Source: Bacteroides xylanisolvens XB1A (GTDB lineage: Bacteria; Bacteroidota; Bacteroidia; Bacteroidales; Bacteroidaceae). From it: 48,635 nt of DNA. The notes under the pieces are model-generated. The model was not told the DNA's origin. It did no database searches and saw only the letters and a list, made by a program, of their open reading frames with translations. This document shows, piece by piece, positions 25,065 through 32,319 of this stretch. The stretch spans positions 5,516,356 through 5,564,990 of the forward strand of contig NC_021017.1 of the NCBI RefSeq assembly GCF_000210075.1, in the 5' to 3' direction. Within the stretch, counting starts at the first letter, position 1. The number at the start of each line of letters is the position of its first letter. The translations under genes and the position numbers were made by a program.

Positions 25065-27617
25065 TTAAAAGGTCATGTGGAGACTTATTCTCAAGCCTGA
25101 TCTGTCAATCCCGGGCGAATCACGATAAGTGAGCCTCCAGATATAGTCCAAACGTAACACCTTGAAAATGTTTTCGATACCTACACCCGCCTCCACATAA
25201 GGTGTTTTTCCCATTGTTTGTGTGTTTTCTATCGGAAAAGCGAACAAACCGTCACTCAAAGCCGGGTTGTTTTTATCGCTCAAATGTCCATATAATCCAC
25301 GACAGGAAACTATTTCCCTCCATTTAAGTTTTTTCAACAACGGCACCCGGTTGAACAACCATCCGTTGAGGAAATAAGTAACATCCCACGAGAAATACTC
25401 ATCGTTCATAAACTCCATCGCATTCATCAACGAGTAAGATTCCGGTTGGATGGTATAAGAAAGGTTGGCATTAGGCATGATAAGCAGCGGGAAAGGTACT
25501 TTATCCCACACTTTACCTGCTTTTAGTATAACGTCCGTATAGCCGAACGCAGAAAACCAGAAGCGTTTCTGAATACCGGCTTCGGTATGATTGTAGGTGT
25601 AATCGCTGCCCAACACTCCTTTTCCGGCAATGGTATGCGACAAGGTAAACACCGGTGCATCCAACGATACGGGAAAACGGTTCCATTGGGTCTGGAAGAA
25701 TTTCTCGTTCGGAGCATAACGCAGTTTCAACTCTGCCGCACTGACAGAGAAATCTTTTACCGGGGTGTAGGTATCTCCTTCTTTCTTTAAAAAAGGAATC
25801 AGGTAGGAGGACTCATCTTGCCGTGTACGCGCTGTCAACTGGAAAGAAAAGCCGGAATAAAACTCATTGGTATAGGTCATCTCCGCCTGCCGGAAATAGC
25901 CGATACGGTCATCCTTCTCACGTTTCAAGGCCAGGAACACATTGTCTTTGCTTGTATACAGGTAATTTTGTCCGTACTGGTTCACATCTGATTCGTAACG
26001 CAATTTCAATGAATGGATGGGAAATTCGTTGGCGTATTCTTTCTTCTTCTTGAAAGAATATTCCAGTTCCGCCAATCCTTTCACTCTTTCATCTTTAAAC
26101 CCGTAAGCCACATATCCTTTGCCAAACAGGTGCGGATTGAGCCAGGCGGTAGTCATACCTCCGGCACGGATACGGGGTCCTTCCAATGTGTTACCGCTAA
26201 TAGTGGCATTCATCGGGCCGATATAGAAAAGTGGCGCTTCTTTGGAGGTGGGAATATATCCCGTAAAGAGAATGGAAAGCACTTTCTCCGTCCAATAATA
26301 CACCGGATAACTGCGTAATTGTGTCATCAGGCGGTCTACCGAGTTTTCCTGCTGGGAGATGGCGGCTTGCGGACGATTCTCCGCCCAGAATGTTTCGGGA
26401 CGCGACAGGGCTTCCGTCTCTTCAATAATACGTTCGGGTTTGGTAAAGGCTTTGTCGGCTTCGGCAGTCGGCGTAAAGGTGTAGTTGCTGTAATCCGCTA
26501 CACGACGGGCAAAAATACCGTCCTGTCCTTCGGTCAGTTTAAACTCAACAGTGATACTTTCATGATCGAGCAGGCGTGTGCCGTCTTCGGCACGCTTAAA
26601 TTCCTGTTCGAGCAACATGTAGTCTACAAAGTTCAGGTTTATCTTTTTGGGAAAGTTAAATACGGCACGTTTGACAAAGTAGGTAGAGTCGAGCGTCACA
26701 TACAAGTGTCCGTTAAAACCGAAAGACTCGGAATTAAAAGGTGTGAAAGCGAGGTCTGCACAAGGCTCTCCGGCAATCTGCAACGTGTCCATCAGGTAAT
26801 ATTTATAAAAGCCTGTACCGATACGGGACAAGGGACTGACAAACTTATTTGTAAACAGGGAAATGTTGTTTTCGTAAATGTCGACGTCTTTAAAGACTTC
26901 ATTGATGGCTGCCTGCATCCCTTGTTTAGAGAGAAACTCATCGACACCGGCCTGTTTGCGCCCTTTCACCCATTGCTTCTCGGAACGGGGAGATTTCCGG
27001 TAATAGTCTGTGGCAAGCAGTTCACGGGCTGATACCGTCAGAATCGGTTTACCGGTAACGGCTGAAGTATCTACATATTCCGTCAGGAAATCAAATTTAC
27101 GATATAACCATTTTTTCTGTTTCTCTTCATCGAAGTTATTCAACGCAAAGGTGGTCTTTTCATAACGTTCGCGTTGCCAGAAGTCTTTCTCGTAGGGAGA
27201 GTAGTTGTCACGGCTTTCAATCATACGGCGGACAAATTCTACGGCAGGATTATCTTTCTTTCGGTAGTGCTCACGTTTGGGTTTGACTACCACTTCACCA
27301 AGCGCGTATTCGGTAGGCGCAAGCGCTACTTTATAGGATGCATTACCGGCAGGGCGAATGGTGCGGACATAGTCATTATATCCGATTACAGAGATTACAA
27401 GCACTGCTTCCGAGCGATGGGTTTTGAAGTAAAAGCGTCCGTCGCTTCCAGTAGTAGTTCCTTCGGTCGTGTCTTTTAAGCGTACAGATGCATAAGGCAA
27501 AGGCTCTTTGGTCAGAGAATCAGTCACCACCCCTTGTACCACATACTGCGCACAAAGCGGAATACTGATAGCCAATAAAAGAAAGAGCGTCAATGTGCCT
27601 TTTTTCATTAATCTCAT
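25065..27617 (-). CDS. DUF5686 outer-membrane protein with carboxypeptidase-like regulatory domain
   Basis: An 850-residue exported protein. The signal peptide (MKKGTLTLFLLLAISIPLCA) starts at the second Met, so ATG 27606-27608 is an equally good start. A carboxypeptidase-D regulatory-like beta-sandwich follows (about 28-112, GVVTDSLTKEPLPYASVRLKDT). The remainder is the DUF5686 region, rich in alternating aromatic strands and ending in GLRISLHMTF with a terminal Phe, consistent with an outer-membrane barrel. Function unknown; there is no TonB plug or SusD partner. A -7 box (TACCTTTG) is at 27646-27653. Confidence 0.88.
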   Translation of the reverse strand: MRLMKKGTLTLFLLLAISIPLCAQYVVQGVVTDSLTKEPLPYASVRLKDTTEGTTTGSDGRFYFKTHRSEAVLVISVIGYNDYVRTIRPAGNASYKVALAPTEYALGEVVVKPKREHYRKKDNPAVEFVRRMIESRDNYSPYEKDFWQRERYEKTTFALNNFDEEKQKKWLYRKFDFLTEYVDTSAVTGKPILTVSARELLATDYYRKSPRSEKQWVKGRKQAGVDEFLSKQGMQAAINEVFKDVDIYENNISLFTNKFVSPLSRIGTGFYKYYLMDTLQIAGEPCADLAFTPFNSESFGFNGHLYVTLDSTYFVKRAVFNFPKKINLNFVDYMLLEQEFKRAEDGTRLLDHESITVEFKLTEGQDGIFARRVADYSNYTFTPTAEADKAFTKPERIIEETEALSRPETFWAENRPQAAISQQENSVDRLMTQLRSYPVYYWTEKVLSILFTGYIPTSKEAPLFYIGPMNATISGNTLEGPRIRAGGMTTAWLNPHLFGKGYVAYGFKDERVKGLAELEYSFKKKKEYANEFPIHSLKLRYESDVNQYGQNYLYTSKDNVFLALKREKDDRIGYFRQAEMTYTNEFYSGFSFQLTARTRQDESSYLIPFLKKEGDTYTPVKDFSVSAAELKLRYAPNEKFFQTQWNRFPVSLDAPVFTLSHTIAGKGVLGSDYTYNHTEAGIQKRFWFSAFGYTDVILKAGKVWDKVPFPLLIMPNANLSYTIQPESYSLMNAMEFMNDEYFSWDVTYFLNGWLFNRVPLLKKLKWREIVSCRGLYGHLSDKNNPALSDGLFAFPIENTQTMGKTPYVEAGVGIENIFKVLRLDYIWRLTYRDSPGIDRSGLRISLHMTF

Positions 27618-27645
27618 ACCTTAAATCCTATTGAATTGAGCGGGG

Positions 27646-27653
27646 CAAAGGTA
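27646..27653 (-). promoter_or_regulatory. -7 element (TACCTTTG) for the DUF5686 gene
   Basis: Minus-strand TACCTTTG about 30 bp before the start fits the Bacteroides -7 consensus. The -33 is unclear. Confidence 0.45.
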
Positions 27654-27714
27654 GGAGTGATTTCAAGACAAAAAAAGGTCTATTTGACGGAAGAAATGTT
27701 CTTATTTGACACAA

Positions 27715-29007
27715 TTAGGGGAAAGTAATACGGAATCGGGTCAGTCCGTCGGCATAGGTTCGCAAAGAGAATGTACATCCATGACGCATCAGTACTTCGC
27801 GAATAAAGATAAGTCCGATTCCCTGTCCGTTCGGTTTGGTAGAGAAGAAAGGACTGAACAGTTTAGCTTCTGTTTCTTTGCTGATCCCCAGACCGTTATC
27901 TATCACTTCAACAGTGGCCGGAGCGAGGGTGCGGACTATTATTTCCCCATCGGTCTCAATGCTTTCCGCTGCATTCTTGATGATGTTTACGAGTACTTGC
28001 TCAAACAAAGCGGCATCCAGCATCACATCTTTCAGACTTTCGTCTATTTCCATGCGGAGTGTAATGCGACGGTCATTACACATTCCTTCCATAAACCGCT
28101 TGCAGGTGAAAACCAAATCATTCAGATTGACAGAAGAAAGTGTCGGTTCGGGGATTTTCACCACATCGGCAAAGCGGGTAATGAAACGGCTCATTGAGAA
28201 ACAACGGTCGGTACATACACGCATCACGTCGCAGATGTCTTCCATTCCTTCTTCGCTGGAAAGGGCTTGTTCTACCGTATCCAGTGTGGAAGTAATGCCG
28301 GCAGTCGTGTTGTTCACTTCGTGGGCAATCATGCGAATCACTTTCTCGTATGCTTTCTTTTCCGCTTTCATCACTTCGTCGGTGAGGGTTTCTACCAAGT
28401 AGAAGGGATGTTGAAATCCACGATCAATGAAAGAAGAATGAGTACACCGGTAGATATTCGAGTCGTTCAGACGGGCGGTTACCTTCTCTCCTTTCGGGAG
28501 GTTGGCCAATTCCACCGCTAACGGAGAATCAATCTCTTTCATCTTCTTGCCTTGTACGTCTTCCAAACGAACACCCAGCATTTTCAAAGCCATCGGATTC
28601 AATTCCGAAAGGTCTTCATCAAGGGAAGTTATAATCACTCCCATCGGAGAAGCTTTAATCAGCAAATCGAGAAAATTATTCTGTTCACGCAGGCGGAGAC
28701 GTTCATTCTTTAGCTGTTCCATCATGCGGTTGAAGATATTCACCACACGATCGGCCTCATATTGGCCTACAGGGCTAAGACGGCTACTGAAATCCTGCTC
28801 ACGCAACAGTTCCATACCGCTTCCGATTGTATTCAACGGCTTCACAATCTTACGATAGAAAAAGGTCAGATAAATGAGGATGAAAAGTATCAGCCCCTCC
28901 CCTATGTAGAAAAAGATTGTATTCAGTTGACTGGAAAGGAACAGCAATACACTACCTAATGCCAGCAGCAGAAAGACTAGTATGTAAAAGAATCCTTTTA
29001 TACGCAC
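27715..29007 (-). CDS. Membrane sensor histidine kinase (NtrB-like partner of the sigma-54 regulator)
   Basis: A 430-residue kinase. Two transmembrane helices lie in residues 5-50 with almost no periplasmic loop between them, followed by a HAMP-like region (about 50-100), a PAS domain (about 105-200), the H-box MIAHEVNNTTAG with phospho-acceptor His near 227, and an ATPase domain with DNGLGISKETEAKLFSPFFSTKPNGQGIGL. It starts with GTG at 29005-29007; no in-frame ATG follows the upstream stop. It lies 54 bp after the response regulator gene, making them a probable two-component pair. The missing sensor loop suggests it senses the membrane or a partner protein. Confidence 0.92.
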   Translation of the reverse strand: MRIKGFFYILVFLLLALGSVLLFLSSQLNTIFFYIGEGLILFILIYLTFFYRKIVKPLNTIGSGMELLREQDFSSRLSPVGQYEADRVVNIFNRMMEQLKNERLRLREQNNFLDLLIKASPMGVIITSLDEDLSELNPMALKMLGVRLEDVQGKKMKEIDSPLAVELANLPKGEKVTARLNDSNIYRCTHSSFIDRGFQHPFYLVETLTDEVMKAEKKAYEKVIRMIAHEVNNTTAGITSTLDTVEQALSSEEGMEDICDVMRVCTDRCFSMSRFITRFADVVKIPEPTLSSVNLNDLVFTCKRFMEGMCNDRRITLRMEIDESLKDVMLDAALFEQVLVNIIKNAAESIETDGEIIVRTLAPATVEVIDNGLGISKETEAKLFSPFFSTKPNGQGIGLIFIREVLMRHGCTFSLRTYADGLTRFRITFP

Positions 29008-29040
29008 GTTATCTGTGGTTAACGGTTAATCTTAATATTA

Positions 29041-29056
29041 TTAGGCACGTGCCTAA
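29041..29056. repeat. Perfect 16-bp palindrome between regulator and kinase genes
   Basis: TTAGGCACGTGCCTAA is its own reverse complement and fills much of the 54-bp spacer. It shares TTAGGCAC with the ends of the long inverted repeat at 5623-5703. Confidence 0.75.
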
Positions 29057-29061
29057 ATTTA

Positions 29062-30411
29062 TCACATTGTTATATTATATTTTTCGAGACGACGATAGAG
29101 TGCTGCACGGCTGATACCCAATGCCGTAGCTACCTGACTCAAATTTCCTTTGTAACGGTCCAACGCCTGGAGAATGGTCTGGCGTTCTATTTCATCCAAA
29201 GTCATACCGACCAGAGCTGCGCCTTCGGTCACTCTTGCGTCATCGTGGCGAATATACTGCGCATCAAAGTCGGAAGCATCAAGCAGCGGTTTACCACTTA
29301 CCAAAATGGTACGTTCCACCAAGTTCTTCAATTCACGAATATTCCCCGGATAGGGCAAACGGCTCAAGAATTGCAGGGCATCGGCAGAGAACTCCGTACG
29401 GGGCAATCCGTTGGTTACCGCCTGACGGTCGGCAAAATGACGTGCCAGCAAGGGAATATCTTCACGACGTTCGCGCAAGGCCGGCAGTTTCACTGTTATC
29501 AGATTGATACGATAGAAGAGGTCTTCACGAAAAGTACGTTCGCCTACCATTTTGCGCAAATCGGCATTGGTGGCTGATACCACCCGGATATCCGTCTTGC
29601 GCGGACGGCTGTCGCCGAGCACTTCAAATGTCTGATCCTGCAATACACGCAGTAACTTCACCTGGCACGAAGGGTCGAGATCACCTATTTCATCCAGGAA
29701 AATCGTCCCTTTGTTTGCCATTTCAAAACGTCCAATACGGTCTGCGGAAGCATCGGTAAAAGCTCCTTTCTTGTGCCCGAACATTTCACTTTCGAACAGG
29801 CTTTGGGAGATACCTCCAAGATTCACTTTCACAAAAGGATGTTTGGCTCGCTGACTGTTGATATGAATGGCCTCGGCTATCAATTCCTTACCTGTTCCGC
29901 TTTCCCCTGTAATGAGGACAGAGGCATTGGTCTTTGCTATGCGGGCAATCGTGTTCAACACATCCATCAATCCCTGGCTACGTCCGATGATGTGGCTGCG
30001 GTCGAAAGAATCGCTCTGTTCCTGCGTTGGTTCCTGTGGAGTGCCCGAAAGTTGGAGTGCCGTTTCGATGCGTTGCAACAAGGCAGCATTATTCCAGGGC
30101 TTCGTTATGAAATCAAAAGCTCCTGCCTGCATTCCTTGCACGGCAAGTTGGATACTTCCCCAAGCGGTCATCAATATCACCGGTGTTTCGGGACGGAATA
30201 TTTTTACTTGTTTGAGTAGGGTCAAACCCTCCTCACCCGTTGTAGAAAGAGTGAAGTTCATATCCATCAGGATTAAATCCGGAGCTACGGAACGTACTAC
30301 TTCCATAGCTTCCCGCGGACCGGGAACGGTCTGTGCTTCATATCCTGCCCGCTTCAACATGAAGCTAAGCGAAGAACGCACTGCGCTGTCGTCATCAATT
30401 ATCAGAATCAT
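29062..30411 (-). CDS. Sigma-54-dependent response regulator (NtrC family)
   Basis: A 449-residue enhancer-binding protein. The receiver domain is at 1-120 with acidic Asp6/Asp7, phospho-acceptor Asp50 (LILMDMNF) and Lys near 103 (FITKPW). The AAA+ domain spans about 145-375 with Walker A ITGESGTGKE, the sigma-54 contact loop GAFTDA, and Walker B TIFLDEIGDL. A Fis-type helix-turn-helix is at the end (LSQVATALGISRAALYRRLEKY). It would bind upstream palindromes and drive sigma-54 polymerase. The two matching sites before TolC and the adaptor gene in this window are the natural targets. Its own promoter is a standard TTTG-N20-TACCTTTG at 30574-30605. Confidence 0.96.
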   Translation of the reverse strand: MILIIDDDSAVRSSLSFMLKRAGYEAQTVPGPREAMEVVRSVAPDLILMDMNFTLSTTGEEGLTLLKQVKIFRPETPVILMTAWGSIQLAVQGMQAGAFDFITKPWNNAALLQRIETALQLSGTPQEPTQEQSDSFDRSHIIGRSQGLMDVLNTIARIAKTNASVLITGESGTGKELIAEAIHINSQRAKHPFVKVNLGGISQSLFESEMFGHKKGAFTDASADRIGRFEMANKGTIFLDEIGDLDPSCQVKLLRVLQDQTFEVLGDSRPRKTDIRVVSATNADLRKMVGERTFREDLFYRINLITVKLPALRERREDIPLLARHFADRQAVTNGLPRTEFSADALQFLSRLPYPGNIRELKNLVERTILVSGKPLLDASDFDAQYIRHDDARVTEGAALVGMTLDEIERQTILQALDRYKGNLSQVATALGISRAALYRRLEKYNITM

Positions 30412-30437
30412 AGTTAAAATTGCAAGATTCCTCTACC

Positions 30438-30480
30438 AAGAAAACTTCTTCTTCTGTTTTTTCAATCTTCCAAGAAGAAG
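30438..30480 (-). terminator. Hairpin with T-run in the regulator leader
   Basis: CTTCTTCTT (30480-30472 on the minus strand) pairs with AAGAAGAAG (30453-30445), followed by TTTTCTT. It could attenuate transcription or terminate read-through from TolC. Purine-rich arms make this only suggestive. Confidence 0.4.
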
Positions 30481-30573
30481 TATTTCTTTTTTTATTTCTT
30501 TATTTATAATGGGGGATGAATTTTTCTGTATTATTTACGTATTTTTCATTTCCCGAGTGTTAAAATCGAGTTT

Positions 30574-30605
30574 CAAAGGTACTATAAATAGTTCGTAATA
30601 CCAAA
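30574..30605 (-). promoter_or_regulatory. Promoter of the regulator/kinase pair
   Basis: Minus strand: TTTG at 30605-30602, 20 bp, then TACCTTTG at 30581-30574. An excellent Bacteroides housekeeping promoter. Confidence 0.8.
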
Positions 30606-30711
30606 TGAATCAGGCATAAATACGCAATAGTCTGTTTGCAGACTTGAAAAACTTTTCCCATAATCTCCAGCAAGTTCCTCCATAAGATTCAAAAGTTTTT
30701 TCCTAGCCTTT

Positions 30712-32190
30712 TTATTGCCGGATGATTTCATCAAAATCAGCTTCAAGTTCGGTATTGGTACGAAAATCCCATAGTGTCAGACTGCGAATCTGATAATAAT
30801 AATACCAATAATAATAAAGTTCGGAAATATGTTTCTGTCTCGCATCATCTTTAGAGTTCTGCGCATCATTCAAATCCAAGGTATTGATTTTACCTATCAG
30901 GAAAGTTTCAATACTTGTTTTATATCGTTGCTGGGCTATCGCATCGGCTTCTTTGGCTATGTCCAATTGCTGTGCCTGATTATTGAAATGCTCCACCAAC
31001 AGAAAAATATCCTGGTTGAAGTTTATCTGTTCCTGACGAATTTTTGAAAGCACTACATCCCGGTTACTCTTGGCTACCCGGACTTTCCCACGGCGTTTTC
31101 CCCAATCGAGAATCGGAATCTTAACGCCTACCTGAACAATCTGATTGTCCTGCAAGTTCCTGTAAACGGCCGGAAAATTCCGGTTCTCACCCGTATACCC
31201 TACGCTTGCAAACAAATCGACACTACGCAAATTTCCGCGTGCAGTAGCTACTTCATAATCGGCTTCCAACTGGCGGCGACGGATATTCTGTGCAAAAGAA
31301 TTACGTTCCAATGCTTTATTTAACACCTGATTGTACTCCATCCTCGGGCCATCCACAGCTTCGGGAAGAACCGGGTTTAGTACTTCATCCTCTCCTACTC
31401 CCAAAAAGGCACGGAGCTGGAACATCTTGGCATTGAGATCACTCTCTGCTTCCGTCAATGCAGCCTTCGCATTCAAAGCGGAGAGCTTCAACTGCAAGAG
31501 TTCATTCTCGGAAATCTGCCCCATTTTGCGTTTGGCAAGGGCTACTTCATAAAGGTGGTCGGCGTTTGTCTGGTTCTGTTTCGCCGTGCCAAGATTTTCT
31601 TTTGCCAACAAAAGATTAAAGTAATAAGTGATGGCACGCATCGTCACTTCTTCGGTAGCAGTGATAAAAGCTGCTTTCGCTTCGGCATAACGAACCGGTT
31701 CGATGCGTCTGTTCCACTTTATATTATTGACTCCAAAGATGGGTTGTGTAAGTTGTAATGTGACAGGAACCGACATAAAATGCCGGTCTCCTCCGGTTCC
31801 CAATTGCTTGATATAGTCGAGAGAGGAAGTCAGCGAGAGTTTACCACCGGTAAGCCAGATATTTTGATCGATAGAAAGATCACCGGTAAGCCCCAATGTG
31901 TTATTACGGACGAAACCGTAAGAACCGTCCGAATTTTGATAGGAACTATACGATTTGTTATAATTAGGCAGGGTTCCGGTCAGGTTGACTTCCGGCAGAA
32001 GATCGGCACGAAAGGTACGAAATTCCCAATAGGCCGTTTTCAATTCATTCAAGGCAACAGCAGCGTCAACAGATTGAATACGCGCCATAGCAATAGCTTC
32101 ATTCAAGGTTATTTCCCTTTCCTTCTGTGCCGACAATGCCAACGGCAGGCAAACGGCAGCAAGAGCAAACAATATACTTTTCTTTTTCAT
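30712..32190 (-). CDS. TolC-family outer-membrane efflux protein
   Basis: A 492-residue outer-membrane channel subunit: signal peptide (1-21, ending LALSAQ), then two repeats of the outer-membrane-efflux coiled-coil/barrel fold, with long heptad-rich helices (for example ENLGTAKQNQTNADHLYEVALAKRK cut across about 195-220). Together with the HlyD-type adaptor and ABC permeases encoded upstream it would complete a tripartite exporter crossing both membranes. It is separated from the upstream kinase gene by a palindrome and a sigma-54-like promoter, so it forms its own transcription unit, possibly continuing into the regulator genes. Confidence 0.94.
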   Translation of the reverse strand: MKKKSILFALAAVCLPLALSAQKEREITLNEAIAMARIQSVDAAVALNELKTAYWEFRTFRADLLPEVNLTGTLPNYNKSYSSYQNSDGSYGFVRNNTLGLTGDLSIDQNIWLTGGKLSLTSSLDYIKQLGTGGDRHFMSVPVTLQLTQPIFGVNNIKWNRRIEPVRYAEAKAAFITATEEVTMRAITYYFNLLLAKENLGTAKQNQTNADHLYEVALAKRKMGQISENELLQLKLSALNAKAALTEAESDLNAKMFQLRAFLGVGEDEVLNPVLPEAVDGPRMEYNQVLNKALERNSFAQNIRRRQLEADYEVATARGNLRSVDLFASVGYTGENRNFPAVYRNLQDNQIVQVGVKIPILDWGKRRGKVRVAKSNRDVVLSKIRQEQINFNQDIFLLVEHFNNQAQQLDIAKEADAIAQQRYKTSIETFLIGKINTLDLNDAQNSKDDARQKHISELYYYWYYYYQIRSLTLWDFRTNTELEADFDEIIRQ

Positions 32191-32219
32191 TATACACAGT
32201 ATTTTCCACTATGAGAGAA

Positions 32220-32234
32220 TCAAACGATGTGCCA
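32220..32234 (-). promoter_or_regulatory. Sigma-54-type promoter before TolC
   Basis: On the minus strand TGGCACATCGTTTGA aligns with the -24/-12 consensus TGGCAC-N5-TTGC. The spacing is exact and the only mismatch is the last C (A here). It is about 30 bp upstream of the TolC ATG, with an NtrC-type regulator gene nearby. Confidence 0.7.
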
Positions 32235-32278
32235 AAAAAGTAAAGTTTTTATTATCAACAGATTAGAAAATAAGAAAA

Positions 32279-32296
32279 GTGTCCATTTTCGGACAC
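32279..32296. promoter_or_regulatory. Palindromic upstream activator site, GTGTCC-N6-GGACAC
   Basis: GTGTCC (32279-32284) and GGACAC (32291-32296) flank six bases. The centre lies 53.5 bp upstream of the -24 edge. The site matches the palindrome before the adaptor gene at 15 of 18 positions. On the minus strand it is followed by a T-rich run, so it could also end transcription of the kinase gene. Confidence 0.65.
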
Positions 32297-32319
32297 TATG
32301 CCCAAAAGTGAACGTTCGA

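Larger units (their letters stand above)
30412..30711 (-). promoter_or_regulatory. 300-bp spacer: leader of the regulator gene
   Basis: This non-coding stretch holds the promoter at 30574-30605, a long AT-rich leader of about 150 bases and a hairpin (30445-30480) close to the regulator start. No further gene is apparent. Confidence 0.55.

Noticed and set aside
26319..27032. 237-residue open frame antisense to the DUF5686 gene
   Set aside because: Shadow frame with unusual composition, no start context and no domain.
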